Below are positions 51,801 through 58,651 of a DNA stretch of 64,000 bases, one piece after another. Below the pieces are notes generated by a model that saw nothing but the letters and a program-made list of their open reading frames with translations, did no database searches and was not told the origin of the DNA. Made by a program: the position numbers and the translations under genes. Positions within the stretch are counted from its first letter, which is position 1. The number at the start of each line of letters is the position of its first letter. This DNA comes from an uncultured Bacteroidota bacterium (lineage in GTDB: Bacteria > Bacteroidota > Bacteroidia > Bacteroidales > P3), in assembly GCA_902775135.1 (NCBI GenBank), contig CACYKY010000006.1, positions 1 to 64,000 of the forward strand, given 5' to 3'.

Positions 51801-54680
51801 CGCATCGACAGCCTCGCCCCGTTGACAGACTATGCCTTCTATGTCGGCTACACCTCCTGCGGCGCCACCTGCCGCATCCCCGTGGCGGACACCTTCCTGG
51901 TCTTCACCCCCAAGGGCGGCACCGGCTGTATCGACTACACCGACCTCCACGCCTCCTACGTCAGCTGCAAATACGGCTCCTACAGCAATCCCAACGAGAA
52001 CACCGGCGTGGTGGACAAGGGCTACCTGAGCGCCCTGTCGCGCCACACCGTCCACTTCGACACCACGGAGCGCGACGCCCGTACCGGCGGCTTGCTGCGC
52101 ACCGTCCCCGAAGGGGAGCAGGCCTCGGTGCGACTGGGCAACTGGACCGCCAGCGGCACCGCCACCCCGCAGGCCGAGAGCATCACTTACGCCCTCACCA
52201 TCGACACCAACGACTTCAACCTCCTCGTGCTGCGCTACGCCGCCGTGCTGCAGGACCCCGAGCACTCCGCCGACCTCCAGCCGCGTTTCCGCCTGCAGAT
52301 ACTCAACCAGAACAACGAACTCATCGACTCGTGCAGCATGGCCGACTTCATCGCCAACCCCTCCCTCGTGGGCGGCGGGAGCGGAAGTGCGCAGGAGTGG
52401 CACCAGGCCGCCAACGAGGTGCTGTGGAAAGACTGGACCACCGTGGGACTCGACCTCAGCCCCTACGGTGGGCAGACCATCCTCATCCGCCTGATTACCA
52501 ACGACTGCGGCGAGGGCTCCCACTTCGGCTACGCCTACTTCACCCTGGGCTGCTCGTCGAAGCGCATGCGCTCAGAAGGCTGCAGCAACGTGCCCAGCAA
52601 CCGGTTCACCGTGCCCTCGGGATTCAACTACCGCTGGTACTCCAACGCCGACAACACCACCCTCTCAGACTCGGCGAGCATCTGGGTGGCGTCGGACAAC
52701 AGCAAGACCTACTACTGTGAGCTCTCCTTCGTGGACAACCCCTCGTGCCGCTTCACCATGAGCGCTTTCGCCGGCGCGCGCTTCCCGCTGGCCATCATCG
52801 ACACCGCCCTCAGCGCCAGCGGCTGCCAGTACGACCTGGTGCTGAGCAACCACAGCACCATCTCGCCCGACGGCATCAACCCCCTGGGGACCGGCGAACC
52901 CTGCGAGACAGGCCTGTGGCTGCTGCCCGACAGCACCACCTCCACCGCCGCCAGCCTCAGCTTCCACTTCGCCGACACGGGGAGGATGGACATCACCCTC
53001 ATTGCCGGCATCGCCGATGACCAATGCACCGACACCCTGCGACGCACCATCCACATCACGAAGCCCTTCCCCGAGGCCTCCCTCGCGGGACGCGACCGCC
53101 GCTGCAGCAACGAAGGCGCCGACACCCTGCGGGTGCTGAACGCCGTCTCCTACACCTGGCAGGGTGGCGGCAGCAGTCCGCTGCTCCTGGCCCCCCTGGC
53201 CGACACCACGGTGAGCTGCTTCACGGTAGACTCCAACGGCTGTCCTGACACCCTCAGCCATACCCTCCATGTGCTTCCGGCCTACTTCATCCACCGCGAC
53301 GACTCCATCTGCAACAGCGCCAGCGAGTACCTATGGATTGACACCACCATTGCCATCGAGCAGGAGGAGGGCATCATCAGCCGCACCCGTCCCATGACCA
53401 CCACCGAGCTGTGCGACAGCATCTTCACCCTCAACCTGACCCTCATGCCCACCTACGACATACACCACTACGACACCCTCTGCCACGATGTGGGGCAGCC
53501 CTTCTTCGACACCGTCCTCGACTCCACGGGCGTCTACCTGCACCCCGACAGCACATACTTCGGCTGCGACAGCCTGGTGACGATGCACCTGGTCGTTGTG
53601 CCGCGCTCCTATGCCACCGACCAGCTGACCGTCTGCGACTCGCTGCGCTGGATTGACGGGAACCTCTACCTCGCCGACACCCTCGGTGCCCTCGACACCC
53701 TGTCCACCCCGCGGGGATGCGACAGCGTGGTCACCCTCGACCTCACGGTCCACTACTCCACCTATGAACTCACGACAGACACCTTCTGCATGGGGAGCCA
53801 GTACCTCTTCCGCGACCACACCTTCACCGAAGGCGGCTACTATGCCGACACCTTGGGCACCATGCACAGCTGCGACAGCGTGCTGGCCCTCGACCTGACA
53901 CGCCTCGCCCTGCCGCAAATAACCATTGCCCACGACTACGACTGCGACAGCCTCTACCACCACATCACGGCACAGAGCGATGTGGCGTACCTGGTGTGGT
54001 CGGCCTCGCCCTACGACCCCTCCCTCGACGGGCAGGAATACAACGCCGCGATAGATGTCCATCCGCTGCAGAGCACCGAATACACCCTCTATGCCGACTA
54101 CGCCGAAGTGCCCCACTGCCCAGCGACCACCAGCGTCACCCTGGGGCCGGAGAAAAAGCCTGTGGCCCAGATGAGGGTCATTCCCATCGCCCTTGTGTCG
54201 CCAGCCAACGAATTCGACGCCTATGACAACAGCTACGAGTATGCCGAGCGCGCGTGGTACGTCAACGGCATCCGCCAGGCCGAGACCTCGCGCCACCTGC
54301 ACTCCACGGCTCCCGAAGGTGCTGACACCGTTCGCGTCACCCTCGCCGTAGGCGACGGCCACTGCACCGACTCCTCGATAACGCTCATCCCCGTGCTCTT
54401 CAGCAACTTTGCAGCGCCCAACACCTTCACCCCCGGCGCCGACGACAACAACACCTTCATGCTGCATACCACCGGCATCCTGCAGGGCGAATTGCGCATC
54501 TACAACCGGCGCGGCATGCTTGTCTTCCAGACCAGCGACCTCACCGAGCCGTGGGACGGCACCTCCCTCAGCGGCGACCCCTGTCCCATGGGCAGCTATG
54601 TGTGGGTGCTCCACTACCATGCCGTCACCCGTCCCGGAGCCACCATGGAAGCCTCGGGCTCCATCCTCCTCCTCCGATAA
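45882..54680 (+). CDS. 2932-aa secreted multidomain protein with T9SS type B (CHU_C) sorting domain
   Basis: A signal peptide (MRILRFIIMALMAGVAGTAA) is followed by about nine choice-of-anchor-J-like modules with openings such as PYCENFD, PYCHDFE and PYCTSFE. These alternate with short Fn3-like units carrying the motif EYGPxGFxxGxGT. A distinct domain (about residues 2012-2223, GCIDYTDLHASYVSCKYGSY) follows, then a PKD/Ig-like module with PSGFNYRWYSN. Next come four units of about 60 residues (about 2467-2683) with CDS..W and GCDSVVTLDLTV. The end (about 2840-2932: APNTFTPGADDNNTF, LRIYNRRGMLVFQT, GSYVWVLHY) is a type B T9SS sorting domain. The ATG at 45882 is preferred over the upstream TTG because it begins the signal peptide. 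Function unknown; a surface adhesin is a reasonable inference. Confidence 0.88.
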   Translation: MRILRFIIMALMAGVAGTAASQTGCGPAATPWNEDFDSYGNGATLMPACWAASHNYDLGPRPHLDTTQHHSGTTALMLYSGTLSGSHYSMAIGPEADVDLTEDYYIRFQYYAASTAVALEVGVCDDTGRYTRHFVPLDTLHAAQGGRWQEVMVDLAAYSGTGRRVAFRLQRALQVEASSCYIDDLRLEGCGTSAPTVTHLGHNSLTVSWERYGSGAIRLEYNGTVVADAVSPLTLTGLQPLTEYTLRVGCAGGTMQQTTVSTLAGAGLTAAYYEPFASGTLPEGWLAPTACQPIVEQGSLTLGDSCLAVLPLTAEELALSDLTLALRIHAPTGARLLVGVMEYALENESFTAVDTLDGDGSWQQHTIGLQDYGGTGRYLALMAVGTGTVRVDDVRVARCLIENVRMYDLTDGAVTLAWDTLALAAGAGITIEYGPRGFAAGSGTTVGATTNPFTLSGLTPSTAYDLIVAPACGDNSSPYDRHGITTFDHEVAAPYCVDFEQEETLPQGWVCGQGTAATGTTSYEGSRGLHLGAASLVALPRIGTDDSLLLECYGYGSGMLEVGFMTNPYSTFEPADTLTGGSGWRRHLSALLIPEGKMIALRSTTPWDLDALAVHGDAVTTTAVSAIGQTSAHIAWQTLWGDSVEVEYSAVASGTANFAPGTGTLLRAQDSLTLTALTPDTYYALHLRPAGDSEGCSYQTVHLQTAAGATAVPYCENFDALNNIPSSWRRRSELGEYPIVSTERNRSPGKSLRFSATASRRTVALLPDFTTESSHLTLAFWTNATLQPAGAMLLVGHLADIADMDSFVPCDTILFAQSDVWRHHLVDLGTAHQGVALMLVGGGSGETRVFVDDLCLEPCAATTVRITNLDSTEATIVWESHGVAAMDIEVQGQDFALRDTFPTSPAVIPGLTPNASYRFYLRALCECGGPGGTYYSGTTGRIDNDQLIVSTINTRQGIVGTPYCHDFEPYSTGTVLFHRPKGNAAVSDRNYHSGSHSIGLTDSGMMVLPPMEDVASLTVSLYAYASNEAGLGPGTVTVGVVHAPDSTETFVAVDSMALTRPGEWQRLWFDLSGYSGQGRYITLRIKGSGACSYFVDDLVVAACGIGAASVDDAGTVQWQGLHNPTAMKIEYGPQGFLRGSGTSHEVATSPFALPDITPGENYDIYLTPICGTDTLCLSTKVVLGASEATPYCEQFEQAPPEGMPSGWTIGRTYNASPAIATGSSKSLRLKGHAAATNRSIAVLPLLSHSGNLQLSMSLMASGTNARLAVGYVGSDADPNTFVATDTLYPDVAGRWQRMASLIDLPAQHRLAVSCFSVNQIEAQMTIDSLAATRGISPTLSAISAHTLFAGGTTATIEYGPAGFMQGNGDTATIGPEGLTLNGLQPEAEYWIYTREDSTTLTCMPPARITMPAEAPLPFCLGNSTFHRMQLPELAIDTLSHLHLYLTLDGACQLEVGVMERNGDWEHLVAVDTVAIAAGLRQQVHVALDRYDGNGRFLGLRTLGGEVSLTSLAATACPLPTMQLTDDNRLVVEGNGDVEYGPAGFAPGTGITVTVADSATLVLADTTLYDVYPLCSGDLAPCYSPSQWRTSLTATLPYCTPLADRLPDGWTSHSNSLTGNGVGVIDSAVVLTATPYRTATVRLPRFVENSFVADLEVRRSSEEVLLLVDGDTVDVPSGQWQPLRLRLAGPGRPTFTATGNGTIGLRRLHLDRCALPQTLTVGQPGGRGVELSWDADESDGDFFIEYRLAGSDAGTTVRATTPPLVLQLLPDTLYRLTLTCDSLGSSCRETFEVATLSDPLPLPYCTSFEVASTAPVPEGWYSISDGHSRYLVMPQFDIASLQSLNLLIVAQTLPSSPAVTLGTMLDAGNPSTFDSLARLEAEGAGPQRFFHSLDSYYGNGRFLALKIDGDGWIGINHLSVDTCAAYNFAMVESETGHVVLEWEQQGSPTVNVDYGPLGFAPGEGATVTATTSPLRIDSLAPLTDYAFYVGYTSCGATCRIPVADTFLVFTPKGGTGCIDYTDLHASYVSCKYGSYSNPNENTGVVDKGYLSALSRHTVHFDTTERDARTGGLLRTVPEGEQASVRLGNWTASGTATPQAESITYALTIDTNDFNLLVLRYAAVLQDPEHSADLQPRFRLQILNQNNELIDSCSMADFIANPSLVGGGSGSAQEWHQAANEVLWKDWTTVGLDLSPYGGQTILIRLITNDCGEGSHFGYAYFTLGCSSKRMRSEGCSNVPSNRFTVPSGFNYRWYSNADNTTLSDSASIWVASDNSKTYYCELSFVDNPSCRFTMSAFAGARFPLAIIDTALSASGCQYDLVLSNHSTISPDGINPLGTGEPCETGLWLLPDSTTSTAASLSFHFADTGRMDITLIAGIADDQCTDTLRRTIHITKPFPEASLAGRDRRCSNEGADTLRVLNAVSYTWQGGGSSPLLLAPLADTTVSCFTVDSNGCPDTLSHTLHVLPAYFIHRDDSICNSASEYLWIDTTIAIEQEEGIISRTRPMTTTELCDSIFTLNLTLMPTYDIHHYDTLCHDVGQPFFDTVLDSTGVYLHPDSTYFGCDSLVTMHLVVVPRSYATDQLTVCDSLRWIDGNLYLADTLGALDTLSTPRGCDSVVTLDLTVHYSTYELTTDTFCMGSQYLFRDHTFTEGGYYADTLGTMHSCDSVLALDLTRLALPQITIAHDYDCDSLYHHITAQSDVAYLVWSASPYDPSLDGQEYNAAIDVHPLQSTEYTLYADYAEVPHCPATTSVTLGPEKKPVAQMRVIPIALVSPANEFDAYDNSYEYAERAWYVNGIRQAETSRHLHSTAPEGADTVRVTLAVGDGHCTDSSITLIPVLFSNFAAPNTFTPGADDNNTFMLHTTGILQGELRIYNRRGMLVFQTSDLTEPWDGTSLSGDPCPMGSYVWVLHYHAVTRPGATMEASGSILLLR

Positions 54681-54753
54681 AGATGCTAATAATTCTCCAA
54701 TCCTCTAATTCTTGATGACATAAAGGATGTTCTATAAATACGTTTAAAAGAAA

Positions 54754-54817
54754 ACCCCTATGGGGTATAATTGTTGATAATTAAATATTTGCTATTGAAA
54801 GAAATGCCCTACGGGCA
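54754..54817. repeat. Two short palindromes in the gap after the CHU_C gene
   Basis: ACCCC-TAT-GGGGT (54754-54766) and TGCCC-TAC-GGGCA (54805-54817) lie in an AT-rich stretch. They look like interspersed short palindromes. Neither has a T tract. Confidence 0.5.
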
Positions 54818-54846
54818 ATTAATAGAAATTACCATAAAAAGTAGTG

Positions 54847-54887
54847 ATACAAAAGCGGGGCGACATGCATTGGCATGTCGCCCCGCT
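54847..54887 (-). terminator. Strong terminator after hpf
   Basis: A perfect 15-bp stem AGCGGGGCGACATGC/GCATGTCGCCCCGCT (54854-54868 with 54873-54887, loop ATTG) is followed on the minus strand by TTTTG. It lies 27 nt past the hpf stop. Confidence 0.85.
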
Positions 54888-54913
54888 CATAGGATGGTTC
54901 CGCAGAAGGCGGA

Positions 54914-55201
54914 TTAGGCGTTCTTGTATTTTTCGATCTGCACCTTGAGGGTGTCGACGCCGTCGGCGACGGCCTGCTCAAAGGAGTCGGCCTGCTTGGT
55001 CACAAAGAGGTCCTTGCCGGGCACATAGAGGCGGATTTCGGCAATCTTGTTGTTGTTGCTCTCGGGCTTTTCGACCTTGAGGGTCACCTCGCACTTGTCG
55101 GCGTTGTCAATCATGCGGTCGAGTTTGGCCACCTTGTCGTTGATGTACTTCTCGAGTTTCTCGTCGGCGCGGAATTTCACCGAATTGATGATAGTGTTCA
55201 T
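54914..55201 (-). CDS. hpf: Ribosome hibernation promoting factor (HPF/RaiA family, short form)
   Basis: 95 aa, the normal length of the short form. It binds the decoding region of the 30S subunit in stationary phase and silences or dimerises ribosomes. It reads MNTIINSVKFRADEKLEKYI, with KVAKLDRM, a CEVTLKVEK strand and a C-terminal helix DSFEQAVADGVDTLKVQIEKYK, the beta-alpha-beta-beta-beta-alpha order of the family. It follows xerC by 32 nt and shares its promoter. A strong terminator ends the unit. Confidence 0.9.
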   Translation of the reverse strand: MNTIINSVKFRADEKLEKYINDKVAKLDRMIDNADKCEVTLKVEKPESNNNKIAEIRLYVPGKDLFVTKQADSFEQAVADGVDTLKVQIEKYKNA

Positions 55202-55233
55202 AATATCCTCCTTTTTTATTGGGTTTGTTGTTA

Positions 55234-56136
55234 TTATTGTCTCTTTTTTCTGCCGCGAGGGAAGGCGTGGGCGTAGACCTCCTGCAGGTGTTCGCGGGTG
55301 ACGTGGGTGTAGACCTCGGTGGTAGCCAGGTTCTCGTGGCCGAGCAGCTCCTTGATGGCCTGTATGTTGCCTCCCTCGTTGAGGATGTGGGTGGCGAAGC
55401 TGTGGCGGAACACGTGGGGGCTGATGCGGTCGGCGTTGGAGAGAAGGGTCATGTATTTTCTCACCACGCGGTAGATCTCGTTGGTGTTGATCTGCCTGCC
55501 TTTACGGTCCACGAAGAGCCATTCGCTCACTCCTTTTTCCTGCTCCTTTAACGCAAGAAATTGTTGAATATTGTGTGCAAGTTCAGATTCTATGGGTATG
55601 ATTCGTTCTTTATTCCTCTTTCCCAGCACTTTGATGGTCAGCGCGGAGAAGTCGACCGAGGCCACGCGGAGACCCGCCAGCTCGGAGCGGCGGATGCCTG
55701 TCTCGTAGAGCATGCGAAGCATCAGGCGGTCGCGCTGGCCGAGGAAGTCGTCGGCGAAGAGCCCCTCGTCGTAGAGGTGCTCCACCTCGTTCTCCTTGAA
55801 GAAGACGGGCAGACGCTTGGGCTGGCGTGGGGCAGAGACCTTGGCCATGATGTCGCGGTCGTAGAGACCATGGCGGCGCAGGTAACGGAAGAAACTGCTC
55901 AGTGACGAGAGACGCCGTTTGACGGTGCCGGGATTCTCGCCGCGGTCCATGTGGTCCATCTGCCAAGAGCGCACCTCGCGGGCGGTGAGGTCGTCGAGGT
56001 CGGTGATCTGCTGGGACTCAAGCCACTGGGCGAAATCCTCGAGGTCGCCGATATAGTTGTGCACCGTCCCAAGGGCCAGTCGGCGCTCGTGGGCGATGTA
56101 GTTGTGGAAACGGTCTATGGCTTCGGCGACTTTCAT
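55234..56136 (-). CDS. xerC: Tyrosine recombinase XerC
   Basis: 300 aa. Site-specific recombinase for chromosome dimer resolution at dif. The SAM-like N-terminal domain spans residues 1-90. The catalytic domain carries Arg149 (TGIRRSELAGL), Lys173 (LGKRNKER), His241 and Arg244 (SPHVFRHSFATH), His267 (LLGHENLATT) and nucleophile Tyr276 (EVYTHV). The length and the hpf neighbour fit the core Bacteroidota Xer protein rather than an integrase of a mobile element. The frame extends 38 codons upstream, but that part crosses the promoter, so ATG at 56136 is used. XerC versus XerD cannot be settled by eye. Confidence 0.9.
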   Translation of the reverse strand: MKVAEAIDRFHNYIAHERRLALGTVHNYIGDLEDFAQWLESQQITDLDDLTAREVRSWQMDHMDRGENPGTVKRRLSSLSSFFRYLRRHGLYDRDIMAKVSAPRQPKRLPVFFKENEVEHLYDEGLFADDFLGQRDRLMLRMLYETGIRRSELAGLRVASVDFSALTIKVLGKRNKERIIPIESELAHNIQQFLALKEQEKGVSEWLFVDRKGRQINTNEIYRVVRKYMTLLSNADRISPHVFRHSFATHILNEGGNIQAIKELLGHENLATTEVYTHVTREHLQEVYAHAFPRGRKKRQ

Positions 56137-56154
56137 ATCACAAGTTTGATTTTG

Positions 56155-56186
56155 CAAAATTACACAAAAAAAAGCATCCGTGCAAA
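56155..56186 (-). promoter_or_regulatory. Promoter of xerC-hpf
   Basis: On the minus strand TTTG (56186-56183) and TAATTTTG (56162-56155) are 20 bases apart, giving a start near 56148 and a leader of about 12 nt. Confidence 0.65.
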
Positions 56187-56258
56187 TAAAAAATGCGTTC
56201 GTACAATAAAAAAACACTTTTTGAGTTATGCAATAAAAAAACAAAAACACATTATACC

Positions 56259-58007
56259 ATGGACATCAATACCCTGAACATCGACGAAAGTGCCAAGCTG
56301 AATGTGAAGTCTTGGCTCGAAGGCGAATACGACGAGGCCACCAAGCAGGCCATCCGCGACATGATGAGCAACCCCAACGAACTCAACGAGAGCTTCTACC
56401 GCCACCTGGAATTCGGCACCGGCGGTCTGCGCGGCATCATGGGTGTCGGCACCAACCGCATGAACAAATACACGGTGGCTATGGCCACCCAGGGCTTGGC
56501 CAACTATGTGAAGAAAGTCAACCCCAACGAGAAAGAGCTGCGCGCCGCCATCAGCCACGACAGCCGCAACCACAGCCGCGAGTTTGCCGAGATTACGGCC
56601 AACGTGCTCGCCGCCAACGGTTTCAAGGTCTACCTCTTCGACGGCATGCGTCCCACGCCGGAGTTGAGCTTCGCCGTGCGTCATTTCAACTGCCACACCG
56701 GCGTGATGCTCACCGCCAGCCACAACCCCAAGGAATACAACGGCTACAAAGCCTACTGGAGCGACGGCTGCCAGCTCACCGCCCCCCACGACACCGCCGT
56801 CATCGACGAGGTGCTGAAAATCAAGTCCGTCTCCGACGTGAAGATGAGCGGCGGCGAGAAGAACATCATCACCATCGGCGAGGAGCTTGACAAAATATAC
56901 CTGGCCCGCGTGGAAAAGAACGCGCTGAACCCCGAGGTTATCAAGAAGCACCACGACGTGAAGATTGTCTACACCCCGCTGCACGGCACCGGCATTGTGC
57001 TCATTCCCCGCATGCTGAAGCAGTTGGGCTTCACCAACGTCAACGTCGTCGAGGCACAGGCCGTGCCCGACGGCAACTTCCCCACCACCCCCAGTCCCAA
57101 CCCCGAGGAGAAGCCCGCCATGAAGATGGCCGTGGACCTGGCCAAGGAGATCGACGCCGACATCGTCTTTGCCTCCGACCCCGACGCCGACCGCGTGGGC
57201 GTAGCGGTGAAGCGCCCCGACGGGGAGTGGATGCTCCTCAACGGCAACCAGACCATGAGCGTGCTGTTCTACTACATCGTCAAGCAATGGCAGGAGAAGC
57301 AGCTGCTCACCGGCAACGAATACATGGTGAAGACCATCGTCACCAGCGAGCTGCCCGCCGACATTGCCACCCGTGCCGGTATCAAGATCTACGACGTGCT
57401 GACCGGATTCAAGTTCATCGGCGCCAAGATCAAGGAACTGGAAGGCATTGAGACCTTCATCGCCGGCGGCGAGGAGAGCTACGGCTACATGATTGGCGAC
57501 TTCGTGCGCGACAAGGACGCTGTGGCCGCCTGCTCGATGATTGCCGAGATTGCCGCCTGGGCGCTGGAGCAGGGCAAGACCTTCTTCGACGTGCTGGTGG
57601 ACATCTACCGCCAATACGGCTTCTACAAAGAGGGGCTGCTGAGCGTGGTGCGCAAGGGCAAGAGCGGTGCCGAAGAGATACAGCAGATGATGCGCGACTA
57701 CCGCAACAACCCGCCCGCCGAGATCGACGGCGAGAAGGTGATATGCATCAAGGACTACCAGGTGCTTGAGAGCAAGGACCTCGTCAGCGGCAAGGTCACC
57801 AAGATCAACCTGCCGAAGAGCAACGTGCTGCAGTTCTTCACTGACAAGGGCAACAAGATCACCGTCCGTCCCAGTGGCACCGAACCCAAGATCAAGTTCT
57901 ACTTCGGCGTCAAAGGCGAGCTCTGCTGCCCCGAATGCTTCGACAAGACCAACGATGAACTCGACGCCAAGATTGAGAGCATCAAGCGGAGCATGAACCT
58001 CTGCTAA
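56259..58007 (+). CDS. Phosphoglucomutase/phosphomannomutase
   Basis: 582 aa, alpha-D-phosphohexomutase superfamily; it interconverts hexose 1- and 6-phosphates. Domain 1 has EFGTGGLRGIMGVGTNRMN and the phosphoserine loop TASHNP (Ser154). The metal loop is DPDADR (Asp307, Asp309, Asp311). The sugar-binding loop GGEESYG follows, and the phosphate-binding RPSGTEPKIKFYF is near the C-terminus. The length fits the long bacterial/PGM2-like group, whose members may prefer glucose, mannose or ribose phosphates; the substrate is not decided here. The ATG at 56259 matches the family's N-terminus. It is followed by recR after 4 nt. No clear promoter is seen in the gap shared with xerC. Confidence 0.92.
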   Translation: MDINTLNIDESAKLNVKSWLEGEYDEATKQAIRDMMSNPNELNESFYRHLEFGTGGLRGIMGVGTNRMNKYTVAMATQGLANYVKKVNPNEKELRAAISHDSRNHSREFAEITANVLAANGFKVYLFDGMRPTPELSFAVRHFNCHTGVMLTASHNPKEYNGYKAYWSDGCQLTAPHDTAVIDEVLKIKSVSDVKMSGGEKNIITIGEELDKIYLARVEKNALNPEVIKKHHDVKIVYTPLHGTGIVLIPRMLKQLGFTNVNVVEAQAVPDGNFPTTPSPNPEEKPAMKMAVDLAKEIDADIVFASDPDADRVGVAVKRPDGEWMLLNGNQTMSVLFYYIVKQWQEKQLLTGNEYMVKTIVTSELPADIATRAGIKIYDVLTGFKFIGAKIKELEGIETFIAGGEESYGYMIGDFVRDKDAVAACSMIAEIAAWALEQGKTFFDVLVDIYRQYGFYKEGLLSVVRKGKSGAEEIQQMMRDYRNNPPAEIDGEKVICIKDYQVLESKDLVSGKVTKINLPKSNVLQFFTDKGNKITVRPSGTEPKIKFYFGVKGELCCPECFDKTNDELDAKIESIKRSMNLC

Positions 58008-58011
58008 TGGC

Positions 58012-58626
58012 ATGAACCTACCGTCGAAAATACTGGAAGAGGCAGTGGAGCAGCTGGCGAGTCTGCCGGGCGTGGGAAAACGGTCGGCGCTGCGCTATGC
58101 GCTGTTCCTCATGGGACAAGACGAGCTGAAGGTGCGCGACTTGAGCGAGAGCCTGAAGCGTTTGAAGACCCACCTGCACCACTGCCGCTATTGCCACAAT
58201 GTGAGCGACACCGAGGTGTGCCCCATCTGCAGCAGCGAGAAACGCCAGAAAGGCATCGTATGCGTGGTGGAGAACGTTCAGGACGTGATGGCTGTGGAGA
58301 ACACGCAGCAGTACCGCGGCCTCTACCATGTGCTGGGAGGTGTCATCTCGCCCATCGACGGTATCGGCATCTCCGACCTGGAGATAGCCTCGCTCATCCG
58401 CCGTGTGCAGACGGGCGACCCCGCACCTGTTGAGGAGGTTATCCTGGCCCTGCCCACCACCATGGAGGGCGACACCACCAACTACTACATCAACAAGCAG
58501 CTGCAGCCCTTGGGGGTGAAAGTCACCACGTTGGCCCGTGGCGTCGCCGTGGGCGACAGCCTGGAGTACGCCGACGAGATCACCCTCGGCCGCAGTATCA
58601 TGCACAGAATACCGTTTGAAAGTTGA
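58012..58626 (+). CDS. recR: Recombination protein RecR
   Basis: 204 aa. It acts with RecF/RecO to load RecA at gaps. The N-terminal helix-hairpin-helix is LASLPGVGKRSALRYA, the C4 zinc finger is CRYCHNVSDTEVCPIC, and the Toprim domain runs from IVCVVENVQDVMAVE to the EVILALPTTMEGD region. The C-terminal Walker-like part is VTTLARGVAVGDSLEYADEITL. All family landmarks and the normal length are present. The start lies 4 nt after the phosphohexomutase stop, so the two genes are cotranscribed. Confidence 0.96.
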   Translation: MNLPSKILEEAVEQLASLPGVGKRSALRYALFLMGQDELKVRDLSESLKRLKTHLHHCRYCHNVSDTEVCPICSSEKRQKGIVCVVENVQDVMAVENTQQYRGLYHVLGGVISPIDGIGISDLEIASLIRRVQTGDPAPVEEVILALPTTMEGDTTNYYINKQLQPLGVKVTTLARGVAVGDSLEYADEITLGRSIMHRIPFES

Positions 58627-58651
58627 AAATTGAGAATTGAAAATTGAAAGT
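58618..58651. repeat. AT-rich TTGAAAA-type repeat at the recR / GH3 junction
   Basis: Repeated (A)ATTGAAA units overlap the recR stop codon and supply the TTG start codon of the next gene. The same sequence type forms the inverted repeat inside mazG (63770-63859). Confidence 0.7.

Noticed and set aside
55234..56136. Tyrosine recombinase as the integrase of a mobile element
   Set aside because: It is cotranscribed with hpf, has core Xer length and motifs, and no attachment repeats or cargo genes are adjacent.
55234..56250. Longer XerC start
   Set aside because: The extra N-terminal residues are Phe/Cys-rich and translated from the AT-rich promoter region. The ATG at 56136 matches the Xer family start.
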